Shown here in pieces: positions 1 through 10,000 of a stretch of DNA of 64,000 nucleotides (position 1 is its first letter; each line of letters begins with the position of its first letter). The position numbers and the translations under genes are program-made. The notes below the pieces were generated by a model, which saw only the letters and a program-made list of their open reading frames with translations, made no database searches and had not been told where the DNA came from. The stretch spans positions 4,154,001 through 4,218,000 of the forward strand of contig NZ_CP177163.1 of the NCBI RefSeq assembly GCF_046736075.1, written 5' to 3'. The DNA is from Stenotrophomonas sp046736075 (GTDB lineage: Bacteria > Pseudomonadota > Gammaproteobacteria > Xanthomonadales > Xanthomonadaceae).

Positions 1-129
1 GTGCTGCCGCAGGGCGTGCGCTCGGTACAGGGAAGCGGCACCCATGCCGACCGCGAGGTGATCTCCGGTGCCGAGCCCATCCTGGCAGCGTTGAACGGCC
101 TGCTCGGCATTCCCGTAGCCCATCCCTGA
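1..129 (+). CDS. C-terminal end of an unidentified protein (possibly FMN reductase)
   Basis: An open frame enters from the left window edge and stops with TGA at 127-129, giving about 42 residues that end in LLGIPVAHP. It lies 14 bases before a flavin-dependent monooxygenase and runs in the same direction, so it is probably the preceding gene of the same operon. In related sulfur-salvage operons that place is often held by an NAD(P)H:FMN reductase supplying reduced flavin. That identity is inferred from position only, because the visible tail holds no diagnostic motif. Confidence 0.45.
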   Translation: MLPQGVRSVQGSGTHADREVISGAEPILAALNGLLGIPVAHP

Positions 130-143
130 CCGAGGCGATCCGC

Positions 144-1139
144 ATGAGTTACCTGACCAGCGTGTTGGACAAGAGCCCGATCAGCGACGGAGGTACGCCC
201 GAGCAGGCGCTGCGCGACAGCCTGCGCCTGGCCCAGCACGCCGAGCACCTCGGCTATCACCGCTACTGGTTTGCCGAGCACCACGCCACGCCGCAGCTGG
301 CCAGCCCCGCACCGGAGGTGCTGGCCGCCTGGGTACTGGCGCAGACCCGTCGCATCCGCGTCGGCACCGGTGGCGTGATGCTGCGCCACTACGCGCCGTA
401 CAAGGTGGCCGAAACCTTCAACCTGCTCGCCAGCCTGGCACCTGGTCGCGTAGACCTGGGCGTGGGCAAGGCACCCGGTGGCCTGCCGGCCTCGACCGCG
501 GCGCTGGCGGCCGGGCGCGCGCCGGTGGGTGCCTTCGAGCAGCAGTTGCAGGACCTCGAGGGTTTCCTGTCCGGCAGCCTGGCCGCCGACCATCCGCACG
601 CGTCGGCGCAGGCGCGCCCACTGCCGCAGCAGCCCGCCGAGCGCTTCCTGCTCGGGGCCAGCCCGCAGAGTGCGCGGCTGGCGGCCGAGCTGGGCTGGCG
701 GTTCGTCTACGCCGCGCACTTCGATGGCGATCCGCGCAGCATCGAAGCGGCGTTCTCGGCCTATCGCGCGGTGTCCTCGCTTGCACCGCTGCTGGCCACC
801 GTGGCGTTCGCCGCGCCCACCGCCGAAGCGGCGGCGCGGCACCTCGGCGCGCTGCGCATCTACAAGCTGCACCTGGCACCGGGCCAGACGGTCAACCTGC
901 CCAGCCCCGAAGCGGCGGCCGAGTACGCGCGGCAGGTGGGGGTGGCCAGCTACCGCATCGAGGAAACCCATCCCAGCGTGCTGTCCGGCGATGCCACGCA
1001 CGTGCGGCGTGCGCTGGACGACCTGCACCGGCGTTTCGGTGTGGGCGAATTCATCCTCGATGCGCCGGTCGCCGACCTCGACGCGCGCCTGACCTCACTT
1101 GAACTGCTGTCGCCCGCGCCACGCGCGGCGGTGGCCTGA
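144..1139 (+). CDS. LLM-class flavin-dependent oxidoreductase, MsnO8-like
   Basis: A 331-residue bacterial-luciferase-like (TIM-barrel) monooxygenase. The N-terminus shows the family pattern: GYHRYWFAEHH near residues 37-47, then RIRVGTGGVMLRHYAPYKVAE and the APGRVDLGVGKAPG flavin-pocket segment. Proteins of this class use FMNH2 and O2, supplied by a separate reductase, to oxidise small organic substrates. The ATG start follows a purine-rich GAGGCGAT. It is followed 16 bases later by a second, NtaA-type monooxygenase and then by deacetylase, acetyltransferase and amino-acid ABC transport genes. That set matches the Bacillus ytm/yxe operons for S-modified cysteines, in which the small LLM protein (YtmO) works beside a DszA-type enzyme. 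The exact substrate is not readable from the sequence. Confidence 0.88.
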   Translation: MSYLTSVLDKSPISDGGTPEQALRDSLRLAQHAEHLGYHRYWFAEHHATPQLASPAPEVLAAWVLAQTRRIRVGTGGVMLRHYAPYKVAETFNLLASLAPGRVDLGVGKAPGGLPASTAALAAGRAPVGAFEQQLQDLEGFLSGSLAADHPHASAQARPLPQQPAERFLLGASPQSARLAAELGWRFVYAAHFDGDPRSIEAAFSAYRAVSSLAPLLATVAFAAPTAEAAARHLGALRIYKLHLAPGQTVNLPSPEAAAEYARQVGVASYRIEETHPSVLSGDATHVRRALDDLHRRFGVGEFILDAPVADLDARLTSLELLSPAPRAAVA

Positions 1140-1155
1140 CTCCCTGGAGACCGCC

Positions 1156-2499
1156 ATGAGCAAGACCCCGCGTCCGATTCCGTTCGGCATCATGCTGCAG
1201 GGCCCCGGCAGCCACATGCATGCCTGGAAGCATCCCTCCAACGTCCCCGACGCCAGCGTCAACCTGCAGTACTACATCAATGTGGCGCGTACCGCGGAGG
1301 ATCACGGCATCGCCTTCGGCTTCGTGGCCGACGGGTTGTACATCAACGAGAAATCGATCCCGCACTTCCTCAACCGCTTCGAGCCGATCACGCTGCTGTC
1401 GGCGTTGGCAACGGCCACCACGAAGATCGGGCTGGCCGGCACCCTGTCCACCTCCTACAGCGATCCGTTCACGGTGGCACGCCAGTTCGCCTCGCTGGAC
1501 CTGATCAGCGGCGGGCGTGCCGGCTGGAACGTGGTGACCTCGCCGCTGGAAGGGTCTGGCCGCAACTACGGGCGACCGCATCCCGAGCATGCGCTGCGCT
1601 ACCAGATCGCCGACGAATACCTGCAGGTGGTGCAGGGGCTGTGGGACTCGTGGGATGACGACGCGTTCGTACGCGACCGCGACAGCGGCACCTTCTTCGC
1701 GCCTGGGCAATTCCGGCGGCTGGATCACAAGGGGCGCTTCTTCCAGGTGGAAGGCCCGCTCAACATCCAGCGTTCGCCACAGGGGCAGCCGGTGATCTTC
1801 CAGGCCGGCGCGTCCGATGACGGCATCGCGCTGGCCGGCAAGTACGCCGATGCGGTGTTCACCCACGCACCGTCGCTGGAGGAGACCCGGGCATTTACCC
1901 AGAAGGTGAAGAACGCGGCCATCGCGCACGGACGCAGCGCCGCCGACGTGAAGATTTTCCCCGGCATCGGTCCGATCGTCGGGCGCACCGCCGAGGACGC
2001 CGAAGCCAAGTACCAGGCGATTGCCGCGCTGGCAACGCTGGAGGACGCGCTGGCCTACCTGGGCCGCTTCTTCGACCATCACGATTTCAGCCAGTACGAC
2101 CCGGATGCCGCGTTCCCGGACCTGGGCGACATTGGCGCCAATGCGTTCCGCTCCACCACCGACAAGATCAAACAGGACGCGCGCGAACAGGGGTTGACCC
2201 TGCGCCAGGTGGCGCTGCAGACGGTGAGCCCGCGCCCGAACTTCATCGGCACCGCCGAGCATGTGGCCGATGAACTGATCCGCTGGTTCGAGGCGGGTGC
2301 CAGTGACGGATTCATTCTCGGCTTCGCGGTGCAGCGCGAGGGTCTGGACGATTTTGTGACCCAGGTGCTGCCGATCCTGCAGGCACGGGGCTACCACCGC
2401 GGCACGCTCGAGGGCGGCACGCTGCGCGACCACCTCGGCCTGCCGTACAAGGCCAGCCGCCATGCCGATGCCGCGCCTGCCGCGCGCAAGGCCGGTTGA
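1156..2499 (+). CDS. NtaA/SnaA/DszA-family FMN-dependent monooxygenase
   Basis: A 447-residue two-component flavin monooxygenase. Family landmarks are the SGGRAGWNVVTSPLEGSGRNYGR stretch about one third in, the IADEYLQVVQGLWDSW helix, and GRFFQVEGPLNIQRSPQGQPV, all typical of nitrilotriacetate/dibenzothiophene-sulfone/YtnJ-type enzymes. The ATG at 1156 is preferred over upstream in-frame codons because CTGGAGA lies just before it. In Bacillus the homologues YtnJ and YxeK attack N-acetylated S-substituted cysteines at the C-S bond, and the acetyltransferase and M20 deacetylase next door fit the same N-acetyl logic here. The substrate assignment is inference. Confidence 0.88.
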   Translation: MSKTPRPIPFGIMLQGPGSHMHAWKHPSNVPDASVNLQYYINVARTAEDHGIAFGFVADGLYINEKSIPHFLNRFEPITLLSALATATTKIGLAGTLSTSYSDPFTVARQFASLDLISGGRAGWNVVTSPLEGSGRNYGRPHPEHALRYQIADEYLQVVQGLWDSWDDDAFVRDRDSGTFFAPGQFRRLDHKGRFFQVEGPLNIQRSPQGQPVIFQAGASDDGIALAGKYADAVFTHAPSLEETRAFTQKVKNAAIAHGRSAADVKIFPGIGPIVGRTAEDAEAKYQAIAALATLEDALAYLGRFFDHHDFSQYDPDAAFPDLGDIGANAFRSTTDKIKQDAREQGLTLRQVALQTVSPRPNFIGTAEHVADELIRWFEAGASDGFILGFAVQREGLDDFVTQVLPILQARGYHRGTLEGGTLRDHLGLPYKASRHADAAPAARKAG

Positions 2500-2510
2500 A
2501 GGATACCGCC

Positions 2511-3719
2511 ATGACTCTCCTGGACCGTCCCCCGCTGGATACCGCAGTGCCGCGCGGCGTACTCCCGGCGATTGCCGCGCGCATCGACGCGGCAATCGCG
2601 ATCCGCCATGACCTGCATCGGCACCCCGAGCTGGCCTTCGAAGAACACCGCACCAGCGCCCGCATCGCCGAACTGCTGCAGCAGTGGGGCTACACGGTCG
2701 CCACCGGTGTCGGTGGCACCGGCGTGGTCGGCACGCTGCAGCGCGGGCAGGGCACGCGCCGTCTTGGCCTGCGTGCCGACATCGATGCGCTGCCGATCCA
2801 GGAAGACGCCGGACTGGCATACGCCAGCCAGCGCGAGGGGCTGATGCACGCCTGCGGCCACGACGGGCATACCGCGATCCTGCTGGCGGCGGCGCACTAT
2901 CTGGCCCATCACGGGCGCTTCGACGGCACCCTGCAGCTGGTGTTCCAGCCAGCGGAAGAAACCGGGTCGGGCGCCTCCAGGATGATCGCCGATGGGTTGT
3001 TCGAGCGCTTTCCGGTCGATGCGATCTACGGCCTGCACAACTGGCCAGGCGTGCCGACCGGTCACTTCGGGTTCGTCGATGGACCGGCAATGGCCTCGGT
3101 GGACTGGGCGCGGCTGCGCGTGGTCGGCAAGGGCGGTCACGGTGCCGAGCCGCAGGGCAGCGTCGATCCGATCCTGGCCGCCGCGCATGTGGTGACCGCG
3201 CTGCAGAGTGTGGTGTCGCGCAATGTCGATCCGCGCCAGATGGGGGTGGTGACGGTGGGCTCCATCCACGGTGGCAAGGCAGCCAATGTCATTCCCGACG
3301 TGGTGGAGCTGACCCTGACCGTCCGTGCCTACCTGCCCGAGGTGCGCGACACGCTGCGCCGGCGCGTGGCCGAGGTGGCGCAGCACACTGCGGCGGCATT
3401 CGGGGCGCGCGCCGAGATCGAGTTTCCCCGCGGATTTCCCAGTGTGATCAACCATCCCGAACAGACCGCGCTGGTCCGCACGGTGGCACGCGCCGGCTTT
3501 GGCGACGCGCAGGTGCTGGACGACTTCGCGCCGCGGACCGCCAGCGAGGATTTCGCCTTCCTGCTGCAGGCGCGCCCCGGCAGTTTCGTATTCGTCGGCA
3601 ATGGTGACAGCGCACCGCTGCACAGCCCGCGCTATGTGTTCAACGACGCGGCCATCGCGCCGGCCGCCAGCCTGTGGGCGCGGCTGGCCGAGCATTACCT
3701 GGTGGAGCAGCCGGCATGA
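2511..3719 (+). CDS. M20-family amidohydrolase (probable N-acetyl-cysteine-derivative deacetylase)
   Basis: A 402-residue metallopeptidase-like amidohydrolase. It shows the M20 signature RHDLHRHPELAFEE near residue 28, the metal-binding MHACGHDGHTA near residue 110, and the PAEETGSGA segment carrying the catalytic glutamate pair. Length and order agree with the hippurate hydrolase/YtnL/YxeP group. The ATG at 2511 follows GAAGGAT; a TTG five codons earlier overlaps the preceding stop and is less likely. Its start lies 11 bases after the monooxygenase and its stop overlaps the acetyltransferase start (ATGA). In the proposed pathway it removes the acetyl group after the C-S bond is broken, releasing cysteine; this is inferred from context. 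Confidence 0.88.
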   Translation: MTLLDRPPLDTAVPRGVLPAIAARIDAAIAIRHDLHRHPELAFEEHRTSARIAELLQQWGYTVATGVGGTGVVGTLQRGQGTRRLGLRADIDALPIQEDAGLAYASQREGLMHACGHDGHTAILLAAAHYLAHHGRFDGTLQLVFQPAEETGSGASRMIADGLFERFPVDAIYGLHNWPGVPTGHFGFVDGPAMASVDWARLRVVGKGGHGAEPQGSVDPILAAAHVVTALQSVVSRNVDPRQMGVVTVGSIHGGKAANVIPDVVELTLTVRAYLPEVRDTLRRRVAEVAQHTAAAFGARAEIEFPRGFPSVINHPEQTALVRTVARAGFGDAQVLDDFAPRTASEDFAFLLQARPGSFVFVGNGDSAPLHSPRYVFNDAAIAPAASLWARLAEHYLVEQPA

Positions 3720-4264
3720 GCGAGCAGTTCATCTACACCGCTGTGCACGACCCGCTGGCCAGGCCGCTGTTCGATGGGCTGGAGCAGGAATACGACAGCC
3801 GCTACGCCGACGTGCGCCGCCGCATCGGTGGCAGCGCCCGCGAGGAGCTGGAGCGCTATCCGGCCGAGGCGTTCGCCGCGCCGGTCGGGGCGTTCGTGCT
3901 GCTGCTGCGCGATGGCGAGGCCATTTCCGGCGGCGCGTTCATGCCGCACCGTGATCCGGACACCGCCGAGTTCAAGCGCATCTGGACCTTGCCGGGCCTG
4001 CGCCGGCAGGGCATCGCCCGGCGCGTGCTGCAGGAGCTGGAAGACCAGGCCGTGCGGCAGGGCTACCGGCGGGTGTTCCTGACCACGGGCTTCCGCCAGC
4101 CCGAAGCAGTGGGGCTGTATCTCAGCCACGGCTACCGCGCGTTGTTCGATCTGCAGGCCGATCCGGAAACCATCGCGCACCTGCCGTTCGAGAAGCACCT
4201 GCCTTCCGCGCGTCCGGCGCCCGCTGCGTCGGCAGCCGCTACCCTGCAGGGAGTGTCCGCATGA
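3716..4264 (+). CDS. GNAT-family N-acetyltransferase
   Basis: A 182-residue GNAT acetyltransferase. The acetyl-CoA-binding motif A is visible as LPGLRRQGIARRVLQELE around residues 93-110, followed by the GYRRVFLTTG strand and the C-terminal GLYLSHGYRALF segment. The start overlaps the deacetylase stop as ATGA, and its own stop overlaps the transporter start in the same way, so the four genes are translationally coupled. Together with the M20 deacetylase it forms the acetylate/oxidise/deacetylate logic described for SnaA/SndA-type S-alkylcysteine degradation in Bacillus. The acceptor amino acid is not proven by sequence. Confidence 0.85.
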   Translation: MSEQFIYTAVHDPLARPLFDGLEQEYDSRYADVRRRIGGSAREELERYPAEAFAAPVGAFVLLLRDGEAISGGAFMPHRDPDTAEFKRIWTLPGLRRQGIARRVLQELEDQAVRQGYRRVFLTTGFRQPEAVGLYLSHGYRALFDLQADPETIAHLPFEKHLPSARPAPAASAAATLQGVSA

Positions 4265-6000
4265 GCACACCGTCCACCGCCTTGCCCGGCGTTGCGGCCA
4301 CGCAGCCGACGCCGGCCCTGCGCATCGTGCCGGCACGCCATCCGCTGCAGATGGTCGGCACGGTGCTGGCGCTGGCGTTGATCCTGCTCGCGCTGCAGTC
4401 GGTGCTGGGCAACCCGCGCTGGGGCTGGGGTACGTTCGCCGAGTGGTTCTTTGCGCGGCCGGTGCTGGAAGGGCTCGCCCGGACCCTGTGGCTGACCGCG
4501 CTTGGCACCGCCCTGGGCTTCGCCCTGGGCACGGTGCTGGCGCTGGCGCGGGTGTCCGGTTCGCCGCTGCTGTCGGCGGTGTCATGGGGCTATGTGTGGC
4601 TGTTCCGCTCGATCCCGCTGCTGGTGCTGTTGCTGCTGCTCAACAACCTGGGCTATCTGTACAGCACCATCGCGCTGGGCGTGCCGTTTACCGACATCAC
4701 CCTGTTCGCGTATCCGACCACGCAGTTGATCGGTGTGTTCACCGCCGCAGTGCTGGGCCTGACCCTGAACCAGGCGGCATTCTCGGCCGAAGTCATCCGC
4801 GGCGGCATCCTGTCGGTGGACCACGGGCAGTACGAAGCTTCGGCGGCGCTCGGCCTGCCGCGCGGCCGGCAGATCCGCCGCATCATCCTGCCGCAGGCGA
4901 TGCGCTCGATCCTGCCTGCCGCGTTCAATGATGTGATCGGCCTGGCCAAGAGCACCTCGGTGGTCTATGTACTGGCGCTGCCCGAGCTGTTCTACACGGT
5001 GCAGGTGATCTACCGGCGCAACCTGGAGGTGGTGCCGCTGCTGATGGTCGCCACGGTGTGGTACCTGGTGATCCTGACCGTGCTGTCGCTGGCGCAGCGG
5101 CGCATCGAGCGGCGCTTCGCGCGTGGCCAGGCGCAGGGCGAGCGCAGCGTGTCGCGGTCGCCGTCGCGGTCCGGCCGGCGGCCGGCGTCCACCGGTGCAG
5201 CGGCACGCCCGTCATTGGCCGCGCCTGCCGCAGCAGGTCCCGGCGCCACGGTATCGCTGCAGGGCGTCAGCAAGACCTTCGGCGAACAGACCGTGCTGGA
5301 CGACGTACACCTGGAACTCAGGGGCGGCAGCGTGACCGCGCTGATCGGACCGTCGGGCGCGGGCAAATCCACGCTGCTGCGCGTGATCAACCATCTGGAG
5401 CGCGCCGACGCGGGCTTCGTCAGCGTGGATGGTCAACTGGTTGGCTACCGCCGCGACGGCGACACGCTGTATGAGCTGGCCGAAAGCGAGATCCGCCGTC
5501 GGCGCGCCGATGTCGGCATGGTGTTCCAGAGCTTCAACCTGTTCCCCCACCTGACCGTGCTGGAGAACATCATCGAAGCACCGATGGCCGTGCGCGCCGT
5601 GCCGCGTGCGCAGGCGGAGCAGCACGCGCTGGATCTTCTCGAGCGGGTGGGGCTGTCCGACAAGGCCGATGCCTACCCGCGCCAGTTGTCCGGTGGGCAG
5701 CAGCAGCGCGTTGCCATCGCGCGTGCGCTGGCGTTGCAGCCGAAGGTGCTGTTGTTCGACGAACCGACCTCCGCGCTGGACCCGGAGCTGGTGTCCGAGG
5801 TGCTGGGGGTCATCGAAGAACTGGCGCGCTCCGGCACCACGCTGGTAATCGTCACCCATGAACTGGGATTCGCCCGCCACGTTGCCGACCACGTGGTGAT
5901 GATGGACCAGGGGCGGGTGATCGAGCAGGGCTCGCCGGCGCAGGTCTTCGACCGTCCCCGCCAGCAGCGCACCGCCGATTTCCTGGCCCGGACCCTGTAG
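4261..6000 (+). CDS. Fused amino-acid ABC transporter permease and ATP-binding protein
   Basis: A 579-residue inner-membrane fusion. Residues about 30-285 are a polar-amino-acid permease with several hydrophobic segments and the EAA loop (EASAALGLPRGRQIRRIILP). An Arg/Ser/Ala-rich linker (about 290-325) leads to a complete ABC ATPase with Walker A GPSGAGKST (363-371), signature LSGGQQQR (about 476-483), Walker B VLLFDEPTSALD and the switch histidine in VIVTHE. Permease and ATPase are usually separate polypeptides in this family (TcyB/TcyC, YtmL/YtmN), so the fusion is notable though it recurs in some proteobacteria. The binding protein follows 32 bases downstream. Probable substrates are cystine or S-substituted cysteines. 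Confidence 0.9.
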   Translation: MSTPSTALPGVAATQPTPALRIVPARHPLQMVGTVLALALILLALQSVLGNPRWGWGTFAEWFFARPVLEGLARTLWLTALGTALGFALGTVLALARVSGSPLLSAVSWGYVWLFRSIPLLVLLLLLNNLGYLYSTIALGVPFTDITLFAYPTTQLIGVFTAAVLGLTLNQAAFSAEVIRGGILSVDHGQYEASAALGLPRGRQIRRIILPQAMRSILPAAFNDVIGLAKSTSVVYVLALPELFYTVQVIYRRNLEVVPLLMVATVWYLVILTVLSLAQRRIERRFARGQAQGERSVSRSPSRSGRRPASTGAAARPSLAAPAAAGPGATVSLQGVSKTFGEQTVLDDVHLELRGGSVTALIGPSGAGKSTLLRVINHLERADAGFVSVDGQLVGYRRDGDTLYELAESEIRRRRADVGMVFQSFNLFPHLTVLENIIEAPMAVRAVPRAQAEQHALDLLERVGLSDKADAYPRQLSGGQQQRVAIARALALQPKVLLFDEPTSALDPELVSEVLGVIEELARSGTTLVIVTHELGFARHVADHVVMMDQGRVIEQGSPAQVFDRPRQQRTADFLARTL

Positions 6001-6032
6001 TTCCCCACCGCCCATTCCCCGCAGGACACACC

Positions 6033-7007
6033 ATGACCGCTTCACGCCGACGCCGCCTGTCCACCAGCACCGTGCTGATCGCCACCGTGTTCGCCCTCGG
6101 GGTTGGCGGTATCGTCTACTCGCGGGTGGCACAGCGCGGCGATGCCGCTGCCCCGCGCAGCCAGCCGCTGGCCGGTGCCGATGCGCCAGCGTTGACGGGC
6201 ACGGCGGACCCGCAGGCACAGGCGCTGTTGCCGCCGGGCTTCCGTTTCGTCACGCCCGGCACGCTGACCGTGGCCACGCACCCGGCGCAGCTGCCGCTGG
6301 CCGACTATGGCGCCGACAGCCGGCAGATCGTGGGGGTCGAGCCGGATATCGCCAAACTCATCGCCGATGGGCTGGGCCTGAAGCTGGTGCTGGTGCCGGT
6401 GGCGTGGCCGGATTGGCCGCTGGGCCTGCAGTCGGGGAAATACGACGCGGTGATCTCCAACATCACGGTGACCGAAGCGCGCAAGCAGAAGTTCGACTTT
6501 TCCAGCTACCGTTTCGATCTGCTCGGCATCTATACCCGCACCGATGGCCCGATCCAGGCGGTCACCTCGCCGGCCGATGTGGCCGGGCTGAAAGTGGTAG
6601 TGGGCGCCAGCACCAACCAGGACCAGATCCTGCGCGAATGGGACCGGCAGAACATCGCCGCCGGGCTGAAGCCGGTGGAGTACCAGTACTTCGACGATGC
6701 GGTGGTGGGCCGCCTGGCGGTGATCACCGGGCGCGCCGATGTGTCCTTCGAGCCCAACGCCACCGGCGCCTATTCCGCGCGCGATGGCAAGGTGCGCCGG
6801 GTCGGCCTGTTCCCCGGCGGCTGGCCGGAGGCGGCGGCGATCTCGGTGACCACGCGCAAGGGCAGCGGGCTGGCCGAGGCGGTGACCCACGCGCTGAACA
6901 CACAGATTGCCTCGGGCACCTATGCGCAGGCGCTGCAGCGCTGGAATGTCAGCGAGGAGGCGGTGGCACGCTCGGAAACCAACCCGCCCGGACTGCCCAA
7001 TCTCTGA
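6033..7007 (+). CDS. ABC transporter substrate-binding protein, family 3
   Basis: A 324-residue exported solute-binding protein. An Arg-rich N-terminus (TASRRRRLS) precedes a hydrophobic stretch at about residues 12-30, which is either a signal peptide or an uncleaved anchor; no lipobox cysteine is present. The body is a type-3 amino-acid-binding fold: GVEPDIAKLIADGLGLKL, then SGKYDAVISNITVTEARKQKFDFS, which is the classic ligand-pocket region. It closes the sulfur-salvage operon and presumably delivers ligand to the fused permease-ATPase. The ligand class, a polar or sulfur amino acid, is inferred from family and context. Confidence 0.88.
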   Translation: MTASRRRRLSTSTVLIATVFALGVGGIVYSRVAQRGDAAAPRSQPLAGADAPALTGTADPQAQALLPPGFRFVTPGTLTVATHPAQLPLADYGADSRQIVGVEPDIAKLIADGLGLKLVLVPVAWPDWPLGLQSGKYDAVISNITVTEARKQKFDFSSYRFDLLGIYTRTDGPIQAVTSPADVAGLKVVVGASTNQDQILREWDRQNIAAGLKPVEYQYFDDAVVGRLAVITGRADVSFEPNATGAYSARDGKVRRVGLFPGGWPEAAAISVTTRKGSGLAEAVTHALNTQIASGTYAQALQRWNVSEEAVARSETNPPGLPNL

Positions 7008-7027
7008 GCAGCCGGGCGTGGCGTGCT

Positions 7028-10000
7028 CTACCAGCGCGCCTCGAGGGTGCGGAACGGTCGCTTCACCCGCATGCCATCGGCGTCGAAATCGCTCACCGTG
7101 CGTCCATCCACGCGCACGCTGGTCGGGCGCGTGCGCGTTGGCCACCACACGCGCACGGCGGTATCGCCGCGCAGGCCGGGTCCGAGGGTGAGGCGCAGGG
7201 CACCGTCGCGCTGCTGCGCCTGCAGCTGCAGGGTGCCGTAGGCGGTCGGCAGGCGGTCGATGGCGAGCCCTTCCCCGGCCACCCAGGAGGGGGGCGTGCC
7301 GGGCAGCAGCGACAGGGCATCGTCGTCCTCGCGCATCAGCATGCCGAACAGCGTGCGGCCGTACTCCGCGCCGATCCAGGTGTGTGGCATGTCGCCCAGG
7401 TAGCGCGGGAAGCGCAGCCGCGAGTGCACCACTTCGGCCAGCACCTGCCATTCCAGCGGACGGCGGTCATGCAGCAGGCCCTGCAGCAGTTCCGCGGCGG
7501 CGGCGGGCTGGCCGAGGTGGACGTAGCTGAGCACGTTGCGGATTTCGTAGGGCGTGTAGGCGTACAGCGCGCCGGGCTGGTTGCGCCTGCGCACATCGTC
7601 CAGGTAGCGCGCGAAGGTGGTGCGCAACGCCGTGGGCGGCAGCACGTCCTGCGCGCCGGTCGGGTCCAGCGCGATCGATACGCCGGTGGGATCGCCATCG
7701 CCGAGGTCGGCCGAGGAGGGGATGAAGTCGATGCCCTTCCACGCCATCGTGGCGCGGATCGAGGCGGCCAGCGCATTGTGCAGGGCGGTGTACTGGGTAT
7801 GGGCCCACGCGGCAGTCTCGTGATCGCCGAGCGACTCGGCCAGCCATGCGCCGTCGTGCCAGCCCTTCAGGCCCCAGTAGTCGTCCCAGTAGCTGTGGGT
7901 GGGCGAAGGGTAGCCCTCGTGGCTGATTGACGGTGCGAGGATGCCGGCGAAGCGTTCCGGCGCCGGCTGGCCCGCCATGTAGCCCGGCACCAGGGTGCGC
8001 TCGCGCAGCTCCTGCAGGAAGCGCAGCGCCGCCTTCACCTTGGGCAGATAGGCGCGCACCGATTCGGGACCGCCATCGAGACGGGCGACATCGGCGACCA
8101 GTGCGATGTACTGGCCCTGGCTGTCGTACTCGATGTCAGAGCCGAAGCCCGTGTTGACGCTGCCATCGTCGTTGAGGATCGGCGAGACCAGCCCGTTGGG
8201 GTGGACGCCGTGGTCGCTGTACCAGGCCAGGTAGTCGCGTGCGACCTCGGCCTCGCCCATGCGCAGCAGCACCGCCGAGGTCGCCATGCCGTCGCGGATG
8301 AAGGAGCGGTTGTAGTTGCGCGGGCCAGGCTGCATCGCAGGGCCGGTCTGGTTGATCAGCATGTAGGCGGCCTGCGCGCGCAGCATGTCCACCAGCGATG
8401 GATCGGGCAGGCGCAGTCCCACCTGGCCCAGGCGCGCCTGCCAGTCGGCGGCGGCGCGGTTGGCGAACATCTCGTAGGCGGCGTCCGGATCGCGCGGTGC
8501 ATCACCCAGCGCTGGTGCGGGCGCCGGCGGCAGCGTGCCATCAGCGGCCGCGGCGGCGGTGCCGAGCGGGAAGGCGACCACCACCGAACGGCTGGCGCCC
8601 GGCGCGAGCTGGATACGGTACGCCAGCGCGGCGGCGGCCAGCCCATCGGCATCCTGCGCCTGCTGCTCGGCCGGCAGGCGGCCGGTGGCGATGGCGGTGG
8701 TGATCTCGCTGCTGCCATCGACACCGAACGGCGCGGCGCCTGCGGCATCGATGGCGGTCAGCGAGTGCAGCAGCGGGCGGCCGTTGACGCGCACCGCGCG
8801 GCCGTCGACCGCAATCGTGCGGATCGGCGACAGGCCGCCGTTCTGCCACGGTGGGTTCATCTGCATCGGCCGTACCGCCAGCGTCAATGTGCCGTCCACC
8901 GGCGTGCTGCCGGTGTTGCGCAGACGATGCCGGACGAAGGTGACCGGTTGGCCATCGAGCGCGATCGCGAACGCCTCGCTCTGCAGTTCCAGACCCGGTT
9001 GCGGCGCCCAGCGGGCCGACGGCATCGGCTTCCAGCCATCGCGCAGCGCATGTGCCACCGGCTGGCCCGCCGCACCGGTGGCATGGCCGTCGGCGTTGCG
9101 CCAGATCGGCTGGACCAGCGGCGCGCCCTTGTAGGCTTCGATGTTGCCGTACTCGTCGAAGATCGATTTCTGCCGCCCGGCGTGTACGCCGACGACGGTC
9201 CAGTAGGTCTGCTGCAGGTGCAGCGAGGCGGGGAACAGGGCGCGCTGCGCCCCGCTGGCGGCAATCTGGTAGCGCTTCATCGGCGTCATCACCGCCGCCG
9301 GTCCGAGCAGGCGGAGACGATCCACGCCGGGTGCATCGCCCTCGACAGTGAGCCGCAGCGCGGTGGCCGTCAGCGGCGCCGTGCCGGCCAGCCAGCTCTG
9401 CACGCGGCTGCCGGCCTGGGGGTCCCGCGCGATCTCGTGCCACCGGCCCTGCGCATCGCGCGCGTCCAGGCGTGCCGCACCATGCGCTCCGGCCCAATCC
9501 ACGGCCAGACCCGTGGTCGCCTCGGGGCGCGGCAGGGCGATCTCCAGCACGTGGTCACCGTCTTTGCCGGGCGGCAGGGCAACAGCGCCACCGCCCTGCC
9601 ACAGCGCTGCCGCCTGCATGGGGCCGAGGCCGGCGACACGTGCGCTGGCGCGCGCATCCAGCGGCTCCAGCTCGAAGATCGATACGCCCCAGTCGGCGGT
9701 GCGCTCGGGACTGGCCAGGCGCAGGTAGCGTGCCGGGCGGGGCGCGAAGTACAGCGTTTCGATCCCGCCGAGCGAATCGCGCATCGTGTAGGCCGGCTGC
9801 CACTGCGTGCCGTCCAGCGAGGTCTGCAGGGTGTAGCCCTCGGGGTTGGAGACATCCCAGGTCAGTTGCGCGCCGCTGAGCGTGCTGGTCGCGCCGAGGT
9901 CGACCTGGAACCAGTGGCCTGGGCTGAAGGCGCCGCCGGTGACGGTCTTCGGGTCGCCATCGATGAGATGGGCGACCGCCATCGCCGGCACCTGCTGCGA

